From: Gymnogyps californianus | Taxonomy: Eukaryota > Chordata > Aves > Accipitriformes > Cathartidae | Assembly: GCF_018139145.2 (NCBI RefSeq) | Contig: NC_059477.1 | Coordinates: forward strand, 27,879,502 to 27,943,501 | Direction: 5' to 3' | DNA length: 64,000 nt | Shown here: positions 52,501 to 64,000 of the stretch, piece by piece | Numbering within the stretch: the stretch's first letter is position 1 | Layout: the number at the start of each line of letters is the position of its first letter | Notes under the pieces: generated by a model | What the model saw: the letters and a program-made list of their open reading frames with translations, nothing else | Told to the model about the DNA's origin: nothing | Database searches by the model: none | Translations under genes and position numbers: made by a program

Positions 52501-53962
52501 TAATTTGGTATTATGTACATTTATAATCATTTTTTGATGTTGGCATTTCACCACTTAATACTACAGGAGAGGGAGAGAGCAAATGAAATTTATGCAGTTA
52601 TTTGGCTAGAAAAAAGTTACAAATAGCACACTATCCTCGTTCTGCTGGCACAGAAAATAGTGGTCTATTAATGAGTTTCTGCCATGAGAAGTGATAAACT
52701 ACCAATCGTTCAATTCAGGTAAAATTAAATTGAAATAAATTACAGAAAAGTGTATGGTGGATGGGGAATAATCTTATGTTTCCCAGATGATGGGTTAGGT
52801 CGGGGTCCTAAGGCTTTTCCACTGTATTGGCTACTTCTCAGTGAAGAAAATCTTTCCTAGGCCTTTACTTCACTTTTATGACTAGTATTTCAACTGCATA
52901 GTGTTAGAAAAAAGTTAGCAGAAAAGAGTTCATTATTTTTTAGATGTCTTGAAGATAATGCAACAAGTGGAAGCACCCTCCAATTCTTTATTGGTTATCA
53001 ACATGTACTTGGCATCTACAGTTTGGAAGTCTAATGTTGGACAATTTGACTGGAAGAGTGATGTTTAGCTTCAGGACTAGGGAATAATGAGAATCCATTA
53101 TTTATTTCTCAGGGATTTGTAAAGAAGGACTAAAACAAGGAAGCCTATTGTGTCATGCTTTAATGTTTTTATGGAGTATTTTTTAAGAGGGTGGCAAATC
53201 AAAAAAGGGTAAGAACTGCTAGCTAGAAAATATTTTCCTTGGTTGGTTTCTGTGATTCTGATTGGTATTTTTAGTGACTAGTGTTTTTGTAACCAAGAGG
53301 CCAAGAGAAACAGGTATCAAAGACAGCAATGATTCAGTATATTCTTCGTGATCAGCTGGACATTCCTATGGGATGGATAGGAACCTCTAACGGCAAGAGA
53401 ATCAGGGACTAGTACTTGTAGTGTCCAAAGAACTGTCTCTACCCTTCCATATCAATGAGCAGGAGCCTGTAAAATATTTTTTTAAAAAAGAGCATGGCTG
53501 ATCTGATTAGCTTTATCAAAACATGTCTGGGGCACAGTTCCATCCCATATGGTATAAAAACGAAAATTGTGTGTGTTTATATATATCTTTTCTGATATTT
53601 ATATAACAAGATGAAGACTTGTTTGCTGTGAGTTTTATGGATAGGATAATTAATTAAATATCTCCAGGAAACATTTCATTAATGGCAAGATCAAACCTTC
53701 TTGTTCTCTCTCCTCCATAAAAAAAGCTTCCTATATAGAATGGGAATATGTAACTTCAGTAGGAAAGAATTGTGTGGTTTCTAGGATTATCACACCCTAT
53801 GAGGCTATTAGTAGGTGTAGTATTGGTAGGATTTGCAACTGACTTGTACCTATTTGTTGCTCTGTCTAGGGAATGTAGGATTGCTTGCCTTGCTAGATGT
53901 TTACCATGTAAGTCTTGGCAAACCTGGAGCGTGTTGGTATGTGAGGAAGGGATAGTCTATTT

Positions 53963-53963
<1 letters not shown>

Positions 53964-53985
<22 letters not shown>
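53964..53985. repeat. Poly-T tract (T22)
   Basis: An uninterrupted run of 22 T. It could be the tail of a minus-strand retrocopy, but nothing recognisable lies on its right. Confidence 0.9.
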
Positions 53986-53993
<8 letters not shown>

Positions 53994-56720
53994 GATCTCA
54001 GAAGATCTGTCAGCACACATACATCCAGAGGATAATGCTGTGCAAGATTATTCTTATCCAGGCAGTTTGCTTTGACTTGCTGTGATGGAGCTCACTAGTG
54101 TTATGTAGGCCAAAAATACTGTTCTCTTATAATAGTTGCCTTTTGGGTTTCTGTTTGCTACCAGTTTCTGGAAGATAAATATGAGTAGCTACAGTATGCA
54201 GTGGCTTATTTTCTCATATCTATTTGTGGGTATGAAGTCTGCTATTGCTCACAGCAGTGTGACAACTGTATTAGAGCTATAAGCAAGCTAATGACCTCAG
54301 TGAAGCAGGAGTAGATGAGGAACAGTCTCTTCCAAATCCCCAGAGCTAGAATATAGAACTACTACATCCTTTGGATTTGAAAAGATTAGATCATAACTGA
54401 GATTTTAATTCCCTTTTTTTTCTTTTTGTAAGAAGACATTCAAAATTTCTAAAATCACAACACTGGTCTAAATTGTATCTGGGGGAAAAAAATGTGTAAA
54501 TGCAAAAGCCATACAGACAGAGTAGGAGAAATTAGATGAGTTTATGATTTTGCTCTTTTCTTTAACGACAGACATTTTTTTGATGTTTATTTGAAATAAA
54601 ATATTTGCAATAAGCAGTTTCTCTTTCATTCCTCTCTTTGCGAATAAGATGGAATTACTGAGTGGAAAAATGTCCTTTTGAGAAAGGGGAGGGGAACGTT
54701 AGCAGTAGCTGGAAATTATACCTTGTTTTCACAGTTTCAGTTTCGCATTTCAAGCAAGAATTTATTTGACGTATTTTCATGCAGGTTCCTTTGTTTCCTC
54801 AAAGGTATCAGATGGTGACAGGGAATGGAAATATCAAAGCCTTTCCTTCATGGAACGTCGAGTTCCTCTATTTGGGTATTTCTGGTTATTTTCAGTTTGT
54901 CGTTTAGACTAAAATGTGTATGTGAGCATTGCAACCCATGAAACTTTCTTCCTTTACAGAGACTGGTCTTTGGGAAGCTCAGCAAACTTCCAACTAGTCA
55001 AACTCTCTTCCTTTGGCTAAAGTGTTAGAGGTTTAAGCTTCTAGCATAGACACATCCACGTTTAGTTCACACATTCAGCCCAGGTTTGTGCACAAGAAGT
55101 TTGATCTGGTTTATCAGAATTAGCTGGTTCAATGAGGGTAGTCTGGCACCATGCACTCATTTTGGACCAGGTAACTAGTTCAGTTCTGTGAAACATCTGC
55201 CTGGATGGGGAGATGTGAGGCTGCCTCCTCATTTTGTGCTGCTCTTTCTTGACTTTCTCATCACTGTACCATTTTTTGTCAAGTTTTTGCCAAATATCAA
55301 ACCAGGTGATGCTGGTTGTGACCACATTCACCTGTCACTCTTAGGCAGGAAAGAGATCCTCACTCCTCTTAAACTGTCAGGGCTGTACCTGCAATAGCTA
55401 TAAGAAGTGTGCATGAAGGGATGCATAAATGGGGAGAACAAAGCATTTAAGTATTTCACACAGTAAAGGGACCAGTGTCTCCCGTGTGCAAGGGAAGGGG
55501 CTTACTGCTCCTATTCAACACATTAAGAGCAGTGGGGGGAAGGGTAGGAGGTTCTCTGGTTGTTTTCCAAGCAGCACATTTTTGCAACGTAGAAACTATT
55601 TATCTTTACCTCCCTATCCAAGAGAGAAGTATCATGTCTCACGTTTCCCCTTAGCTTATGACTCAATGTCACTATCATCAAAGTATGCAGGGAAAGAAAT
55701 GACCATGTGTGCCTTAAAATAAATGAAAACATTGAAGCGATGGTTTAATTCTCCCTGCCCTTCTTTGGTTTTGAGTTTTTGGGATTCAGATTTTGACATT
55801 TTCTTCCTGTCTGGAAACCTATTCCTGTGATTCCAAAAGGTGGGGTTTTCAGAGAACATCCTGTATTGCAAAATTCCTAGTAAAGACATTGAGATGCTGC
55901 AACATTTCCAGACTTGTTTGTTGGCTTTCAGAGTAAAGTAATATAAACAGCATGCATTTCCATCACTTGTACAGTGGCATGTTAAGAAAAAGTTTCATGA
56001 TTTAAAATGTTTAGTTGGTTTATCTGGTAGAGTTGCCTTGTTTCAAAATAGAGTTTGGAAATGAAACAGAAATTTAGCTTGACATTTATGTTTATTCCTT
56101 CCAGTGTGCTGATGACCCTGATATCTGTATACACAAGGCTGTGACTCATTAAACCATCGAGGATGCTTACTTTAAGACTCTGTAAATGTTTTCTGCTAAA
56201 TTTGGCAGGGACGCTTCAAGATGTCAGAGCATTGAATGACATGTAAAAACGTCACATAATCTGTGAAGAGAAATATATCAATTCTAACTAGGTGACCCTC
56301 AATTCTAAGTCTCTATAGTATTCCATTGTCAATCATGGATCAAATATTTGTCTATGAATAAAAGAAAACTGGTAATTTACCAAAGTTGGAAACATCTAAG
56401 TATCTGCAGCAATCAAGTACAGTATTTAGAATTTAGGTAAGAATCCAGGTTGGAACAGCAAAGAGCTGTTCACATTAAAAAACATTTTGATGACATAATT
56501 TCTTTCAGAATGGCTTATGTTTCATTCCTGGTTTTCTAAGCGTGTACTATCACAATACATGGACCCACATTATTTTTAAGGAGGAATATTTGAGTGATGC
56601 AGCTGGCATCTAGACAGTATAAACAATTCCAATGCATGAAGGCTTACATACAGTAAACATCTACTTTAGTTCTCTTGAGCCTGTTCTTTTCTTTCCACTA
56701 GAAATTAACCTTTCGGTGTG

Positions 56721-56797
56721 CACCAAATAATGGTATCATTTGGTGGTATGGTATCATACCATATGGTATCAAACTATGCAAAGCACATGCATAGTTT
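56721..56797. repeat. Cluster of three short inverted repeats
   Basis: Three hairpins lie in 77 bp: CACCAAAT/ATTTGGTG (56721-56728 and 56738-56745), TATGGTAT/ATACCATA about a single C (56747-56763), and AAACTATGCA/TGCATAGTTT (56771-56780 and 56788-56797). TGGTATCA also recurs three times (56731, 56749, 56764). No known element was recognised. Confidence 0.75.
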
Positions 56798-57621
56798 GAA
56801 AAATTCCTTGAAGTCCCTATAACATCCAGAAGCATTGTTTTCCTATATCGGATTTTTTGACTAGAAAGGCAACCATTTGTATTCATTTACCTTTAACAAA
56901 AACTAGTGACTCCGAGAGTGTTTTTTGTAAAGATGTACAGTTAACTTTTAAATTACTTACTGTGGATCTTTAATTCTTTTGAGGTCTTCACTGTTTTTCA
57001 CTGAATCTTTATGAAAGTCTTTAACAGAGTTGATAAAGCCAGCTGGTGGAAATGGCTGAGTTGTTACAGGTAAGAATAATTTTTTTGCATTTGTCTGTGT
57101 TGTATTTTCTGCAGTTCAGTCCTTGTCCATGACTAGGAAAACACTATTGCAAATGTCAGTAATTATTAATTAGAATAGATTGTATAGTAATGGTGTATTG
57201 AATGCATGCAGAAAACTGCACTTGCCCAAATCAAAAAGTTACTGTCCTCATTTTCTGAAAAATCAAATCCCAAACACCAAAAGCAAAGAGTTGGATAATT
57301 TTGAAAACTGAACAAACCTGAAGTGATAGTGAGCTTACAGTAAATGAAGGTGAGGTAGCTCTTGTAAATAATTTGTACTGAATGAGTCACTCAATTTCAT
57401 TACCATGGAAATGAAATGATGCTATTGGTAAAGGGAAGCAAGGAGGAAGACATTGCAACTGGGGCAACCGTTACCATTACATAAGTCTACCTGGTATGGT
57501 TATCACTAATGTGAAACCTTGTGGAGGTATGTTTTATAGAAAATATTTTCTGGATTTCACTGATGTTTTGTGCTGTTGATATGGTATCCCGGTGATATGA
57601 TACCCTTTGTGTGATTCTACC

Positions 57622-57674
57622 AGATGGGCCATGTGTTCTACCATAGCTATAGACAGGGATAAACTGGCCCATCT
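57622..57674. repeat. Inverted repeat, 10-bp arms
   Basis: AGATGGGCCA (57622-57631) and TGGCCCATCT (57665-57674) are perfect inverse copies around a 33-nt loop. The function is unknown. Confidence 0.7.
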
Positions 57675-60600
57675 ATTAAAGTACATAGGTAATTTCCATT
57701 TTTAAAATATTTTAATAAATAGTAGAAGGCTTCCAGAATTCTCAGAATAATTTCCAAAGCAAGCACACAATCCACTTACCTGCTCCCTTGTTGATCGATG
57801 ATAATGAAAAACTAAAAAAATTTGTTTCATATGTGCCAACTCCCTTCTCCTGCACGATGGGGCACACAGAAATTTTGGTGAGCTTCTTGGAAGTATATTT
57901 GTGCAAAGCTTACGGACTATTCCCATTCTTTACTCACTTCATTTACTAGTGAAGGGTAGCTAATCTGTCACAAATTCAGGGCCTAAGATAACTTTATGGT
58001 GGCCAAATCCACACAGGCAGAAAACAGCAAATAGCTACATGCAGCTGAATCAAGCATCCAAAATGGCACGTGGATGGAAAAGAAATTTGATCTGAATTTT
58101 GAAATTCAGTGAAAAATCTGCCAAAGTTTTGAGGTCCCAGTAAAATATATCATGAACAACACATAATTCTCAAGAATGCAAGCAAGCTTGCAATCAAGGG
58201 ACAGTCTTCAGTGAGATATGAGACAAAGTTTTAATGTCATTTTATTTCCTGCCTTTCCCGCTTTCTGAGTGGGTGAGTCTTTCTGAACTAGACTGGCAAA
58301 GCTCTCGGCTTTGGAGCCTTCCCTGTGCTATAGCATTAGGTACTTTTTTGTGTTTGGGACATGAGAAGAGTCACTTAGGTATCATCTTCTGTTTCTCATA
58401 ACAAGATAGTGAAGAGATTCAACAGAAGTTGTGAGTTTGACAGATGTGGGAAAGAACACCTTCTGGACACTATTTTTAAATCAAAGTTGTTTCATCTTGC
58501 TTTTGTTTTAAGGGACAGAACGCATAATCAGCAAGGTTTTATCTATTATTTTTATGGCAGAGACTTCCTAATCCTTCCCAGCACCTTTCTGTGGGAGAAC
58601 AAAGGGAGAGTTTGCATGAGAATATAGTCAGGCAGAAAGGACTGCTAAGGCAAACTAGATAACGGTGAAATTGATGTCTGAACTACCCTTGATAATGTTA
58701 TCATGTTAAAAGGAAAGATAGAAGTCACCTTTGCAAGCTCTTCCTGAATGTTGTCCCAGAAGAATGCATGATCTGCAACAGAAAGAAAAAAGCGAGCAGC
58801 CTGTTTAAGGCAAGCAAGATTGGAGTCAGCACTCGGTAAGATTTTGCTACATAATACATTTTGTTTAATTTGTTGTTTTCAAGGCGTTGGATTTACTGTC
58901 TTAAATTAATCCTTCAACTGACATCACTAAAGCAAGGGAGTGGTGCTGGCAATGAGTGAGGCCAACTGACTTGTAGTGTTATGGCTAGAGTTAGAGCCGG
59001 AACAAGAGTATGGATCCAAACAACCAGAGGCTTTGGGGTTGTTTAAAATGTGAACCTCATCTTTGAATACAAACAAGAAATCATGATTGAAATAGACCCA
59101 TCTTGCATTATATTAGTACTTGGGGAGAAGGGCTTTAGCGTTCTAGGAATAATTTATTGCAAATAATATTATTTAGTATGAATATAAACATTTTAAGAAT
59201 TCAATAATGATATATTTATATTTACCAGAAACACCTTTAATTAACTGAGCTCTACTAAATATTTTAAAAAACCCAATAATTATAAAATTAAAATCAGAAC
59301 TCCTTGCTGAAAAGAAACAAAAATCAATTTTACTGGGTTTTAATCTTCTCTGTAGCTGGAACAGAGAATATATACTTCTAGTTCCATGAATGGTAAAGAC
59401 CACTACTATTGTCATTTTAAAATTATTTTATTTAAATGAATTGGATTATACATGAAAGATTTTGCCACCAGTAGCAGGGAAGCAGATACATTTTGATTAT
59501 CACAGCTTGTAGCTCTAAACACACAAGCTACAATTAAAAGGTTCAAGTCAGAAAAAATAAAGATATGTTAATGGATGCATTGCTGAAATCACTCTTTAAA
59601 AAATAAAATTTTATACCAATTTAAATTAGGAATCATGAAGAAAACATCCTGCTCCCAGATGGACAAACTTGGCAAAACAGGAATAATAACAATAAAAAAA
59701 AGAGATGTAACAACAATTTGTGCAATGAAGGGAATAAATTGTACCTAAACTACAAAATAATAGACTCCAACCCAGCAAGCACTTAAGCATATGCTTAATT
59801 GTAAACAGATGAGCAGTTCATCTCTAGTGAGACAACTGAGAAATGAAATGCACTTACAGGGCTGAGACCTAACATAGGCATTATTGACTAGAGTATTAAC
59901 CAATTAAGAAAGCAATAAAAAAGCAATGGTAGGTAAGTACATGTCAAAAATGTGTGTTTGTGCTATCGTGTTTGACAGATTTGCTTCTTCCCTATGAACT
60001 GTGTAAATGAATCATACTGTCACCAGGGAGATGGACTACAGGTGGGTTTCATAACCTACCTGGCTTTCTTAACTTTAGCTATTTAAGCTATTCATCTAAT
60101 CTCCCTCTGTAGCTAAGGGGGAAGGGAGATGTTTCTAGAAGCTGTCTTACCTTTTATCATCCTTTGGAGGTACTGATTTCTCTCTTTCGACTATAAAAGA
60201 AGCCTAGGTGACTCAGATTAAATTAAACTAGATACATTTAGCTGGTTACAGTTAGGTGAAATGAAGTACCCTAGGGTCTAGTGTTAGAATAAATGAGACA
60301 ACTATGCACATATTGAACTTAATGAATCTCATTGCAGGAGATGGATATAAGCATCAAGTTCTATTTAACTCCAATTGTGCAGAACCTGTCACAGCTTCTA
60401 AAAGGTTAGGCAGCTCTGCCTTACAATGACACAAAGCACAAATGAATATAAGCATTAAGTTGCTAGCCTGTATGTTTATTACCATGTGCAGTCCTATTGA
60501 CATATGAAATTGTTTACATTTATAAGATTGTAAAAAACTGTAAGCTTGAGATCAGCACAATGGTGGATAGATGTGAGATGGAAACCTCTCCTGTCTACAA

Positions 60601-61139
60601 AGCAACAACCTGGCTAAAATGGCGTATATGTTCATTTAAATACATAGCCACTCATAGTATGTGATGTTCACTGGGTCATGCTAGGGGAATACCTTTTGCA
60701 ACACACCTGGAGCCCTGCAAATGCTCTGCAGCTTTGGTGCTGATCCAATCAAGCACAGAAATAACTGGGAGATGACTCATGCTGAGAGGTGGATGCTTGC
60801 TGCTAATCCCAGCTTTTAAAATGTACACAGTTTGTCATCATTTTTCATTGTGGTGAATGTGTGCGTCTGGCCACTTTTGTTTCACAATTGTCTGATGTTT
60901 GCCATGGACTCTCTTTTCAGCTCGTGTGCTGCAGTCATTTGCTTTTCACTTGAAAGGACGTAATCAGACAAAAATCCCTTCAAAACCAGTTTCACTGAAG
61001 AAAATACCTAAGCAGGAGAAGCAAATATATGAGGTAGGATGGAGAGGAATGTGTTCTGACCCTGAAACATCTGCTCTTTTAAACGTGATGTTACAAATGT
61101 TTAACCACATGTGCCTCTAACTTTTAAAAGCTCAGCTAA

Positions 61140-61400
61140 GGAGGATGAGATGGGGAGTAAGAGACAAAGAAAATGGGATATTAATTATGTTTCCAGATGA
61201 CACTGAACAGTGAGATGATACAAAATTATAGATGATACTGGACAAGAAAAGTAATATGAAAATACCTAGTAAGGCTGAAATTATGGACAAAATGAGATGC
61301 ATTTGGGACAAATACACAGTTGTGTATCTACAGAAAAACACACAGAAATATAAACACTAAATGTAAAGCCAGAAAGGAATTGAATAAAATTGCAGTTTGC
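61140..61400 (+). repeat. CR1 LINE fragment (old)
   Basis: TTTCCAGATGACACTGAACAG, then AAAATGAGATGCATTTGGGA and a following GACAAATACACAGTTGTG resemble the CR1 RT C-terminal/3' region in order. The fragment is short, heavily diverged and non-coding. Confidence 0.5.
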
Positions 61401-63117
61401 AATACAGTGTGGCATCACAGGTATGCACATGCTTGAGTCTGAATATGTCTTATATCACTGCACTTTTCTCATACACAACCAAAGCACATGCCTAAGTATT
61501 TTATTAAATAGGAATAGTATGTCTACCAACATAATAGAAGTATAGCATGGATTTAAACTGGTTTCTGAATGAGGGCTTTTGTCATTAAAAAAACAAAATC
61601 ATTGTCATAACAGGCAAGAAATGCAGAGGCACTATCTCACGAAGCCTCACAAAGAGGTGTTGACAGGTTCCCTGCCCACAGTTTCTAAGGTCTCTGGCAA
61701 GACAATTTTTTTTATTCCAAGTTCTGAATGAACAGAAATAGTACTGAAGCAGAAATGGGAAACAATAAATGAAATATAAGATGAAAAATCTGGCCTAGCT
61801 CTCTCAAGTAATCATGTTCAACATTTTTCTGTTGCTTTAGATCGCAATAGTGAGTGCTACACTACTCCCTGTATGTGTGAAACTCTGGAGATAACAGTCT
61901 TCATCTGGCAAAATAAAGACTGTGTGAAATTGTCTTGGAACACAGGTAGGTTTTGGTACCATCTTTCAATTAAAATAGGTGTAAGAGATGCAAGTCTCCA
62001 TCTTAAAGGCAAATGCAAGTTCCTTAAATATCTAAATTGTCTGCAGAGCATTGGTTTGGTTGATACTGTACTGGGTACTGTGTGTGCACAGAGCAGATGT
62101 AATCTCCCACAAAGAAGTAGTAAGAAAGACGAGTGTGCAAAAGCAGGCCAGGAAGGAAGCTTCCCCACCACCTGACTGAGCCCCAGTGTGTGGAACTGAC
62201 GGAAGCTTTGGGGCCGAGTATTAGGATATGAATAACAGCACTGAGGTGGCTTCCTGTATTCCAGGAAGCAGAACTTTGTCCTGTCTTGTAAAGGAATAGA
62301 GTTTCACGAAAGGTATTTGCACAGTAGGTCTAGCAAAGCACGACTGAAGCCCTGTTGGGATGAAAATGGTGGCATAACTGCAGTGTACGCAGGAAGTCCA
62401 CGCTCACTGAAGGGGGATGAGGGCAGGCAAGGGGCAGGGTGCGTATCTGGGCCAGGAGGAACAACACTGAAAAGCAGTTGAGTCACAACTGACAAATAAT
62501 ACCATACAGACTAAGGTAGCAGGAATTCAGTGGAAGTTAGGCATATGAAGCACTCTGTGCAGTCATGGTTGGGTTTCTTCTGGTAAATGCCCTGTCACTG
62601 GGATGTCTTTTGCAGCGGAGACACACAAAGCACCTCGCTCCACTGTCACCATTACTCCCTAACTGGAACAGCCATCATGTGCAGCCATGATGAATCCAAA
62701 TTCTTGTGCAAGTCCAAAAACATGTAAAAAGCTGCTACCACAGCACATTCAAAGTTCTGTACAAACATCAACTAATTAGCCACCCTAATGTTCCTGTGAG
62801 ACAAGCTGGTCAATTGATTATTCCAGTTTTCAAAGAGACAGGGCTGAGGTGAAGGCATTTACCTGGGTCCCATAATAGGCTGGTACATTAAAGGATGAAA
62901 TCTTCTGAAATTTCAGCTCGCTTTTTAAAATCAGGGTTTTGATTCACTTACAGATACCCTCCCCCCCCCAAGAATGTAAATTTCTCCCTTTGGGTTTGTA
63001 AAGATCCGGGAACAATTTGAAAAGTACCTTGGTTGTATAAATTTAGGAGTATGCAAATCACCGGGAGGCCCCTCGGGGTCTCTCCCTTCATCCCACTTCC
63101 CTCCTTGAGATGCTTCC

Positions 63118-63214
63118 CAGATTTCCCCCACCCTGCCCGCCGCCTCCGGGCCAGGCTGCGGCGGGTCCCGCCGCAGCCTGGCCCGGAGGCGGCGGGCAGG
63201 GTGGGGGAAATCTG
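63118..63214. repeat. Perfect 97-bp palindrome (48-bp arms, 1-nt centre)
   Basis: The left arm 63118-63165 and the right arm 63167-63214 are exact reverse complements, with a single T at 63166 between them. Pairing fails at the next outer bases (C63117 against A63215). The arms are highly GC-rich and would form a very stable hairpin. As a check, both strands translate to the same peptide stretch (PARRLRARLRR) at mirrored positions. Confidence 0.97.
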
Positions 63215-63290
63215 ACAGACACCTGCCCCCGGTTCTTCTCCCCCCACCAGCAGCAGCACCATCGCAACCCCTCGCAGACAAGATGCCTAG

Positions 63291-63656
<366 letters not shown>

Positions 63657-63727
63657 TGACACCCCTCCCCAAAGCAGAGATGCGTCTCGCAGTGGGTGCA
63701 GCGGCGCCCCTACCTCCTCCTCCTCCT

Positions 63728-63755
63728 CCCCCCCCCCCCCCCCCCCCCCCCCCCC
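63728..63755. repeat. Poly-C tract (C28) in BIN1 intron 1
   Basis: An unbroken run of 28 C following CCT repeats, 160 bp after the BIN1 exon 1 donor. Such a tract can form G-quadruplex (minus strand) or i-motif (plus strand) structures and is also prone to sequencing-length error. Confidence 0.95.
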
Positions 63756-64000
63756 GGGCTCCCGGGGGGCTGGCAGCTGCCTTCTCTTCTCTGCCTGCGG
63801 ATTTAGGGCCCCTTTGCATCCTGAGAATGCAAAATATCGCTGTTGTGAGCTGTAAGGGTTTACTATCCGTCTGCAGGCTCAGGATGAGCAGAAACATGGC
63901 ATCGGCTTCAGCTGGGAGAGGGGAGGGAGGACAGAGCGCCGCACGTTTGTTTCAAATATGTAGATGCTTATTGTTTCAGCAGGAGAAGACCTTCTTTTTA

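Larger units (their letters stand above)
46216..63054. other. CYP27C1-BIN1 intergenic region
   Basis: About 17 kb without a recognisable gene. It contains CR1 fragments (46.3-47.2 and 61.1-61.4 kb), a well-preserved solo LTR (48026-48632), a CTCF-like motif (49501), a poly-T tract (53964-53985), small inverted-repeat clusters (56.7 and 57.6 kb) and an exon-like open segment (60921-61033). The rest is anonymous AT-rich sequence. Confidence 0.65.

Overview
This window is vertebrate nuclear DNA, most likely from a bird or at least a sauropsid. The genes are split by GT-AG introns, the intergenic DNA is AT-rich and CpG-poor, and the recognisable interspersed repeats are mainly decayed CR1 LINEs. 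There are no Alu or L1 elements. The exact species cannot be read from the sequence.

Three genes lie head to tail on the + strand, in the same order as human 2q14.3. (1) Bases 269-13874 hold the last seven coding exons of ERCC3 (XPB), the 3'->5' helicase/translocase of TFIIH. Its 5' half lies outside the window. (2) Bases 23615-43964 hold a complete nine-exon CYP27C1, a mitochondrial-type cytochrome P450 of the CYP27 family (retinol 3,4-desaturase in studied species). The predicted protein is 556 aa with every P450 signature present. (3) Bases 63486-63569 hold the first coding exon of BIN1 (amphiphysin 2), encoding the start of the N-BAR domain. The rest of BIN1 lies beyond the right edge.

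The DNA between genes (13.9-23.6 kb and about 46.2-63.0 kb) holds no gene I can identify. It contains old CR1 pieces, simple repeats, a well-preserved 607-bp solo LTR with matching target-site duplications (48026-48632), possible CTCF sites and small inverted repeats. A hAT-type MITE (25477-25652) and further CR1 fragments lie in CYP27C1 introns. CpG islands are at 24.0-25.2 kb (inside CYP27C1 intron 1, downstream of exon 1) and at 63.06-63.72 kb (BIN1 promoter).

The most striking structure is a perfect 97-bp palindrome (48-bp arms, 1-base centre) at 63118-63214, about 270 bp upstream of the BIN1 start codon. It is either a very young inverted duplication or an assembly fold-back. A second point of interest is the CpG island in CYP27C1 intron 1. 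It could drive a transcript whose first in-frame Met after exon 2 (Met185) would give a 372-residue protein, the length I recall for the originally annotated short human CYP27C1. No operon-like or wholly new multi-gene system was found.
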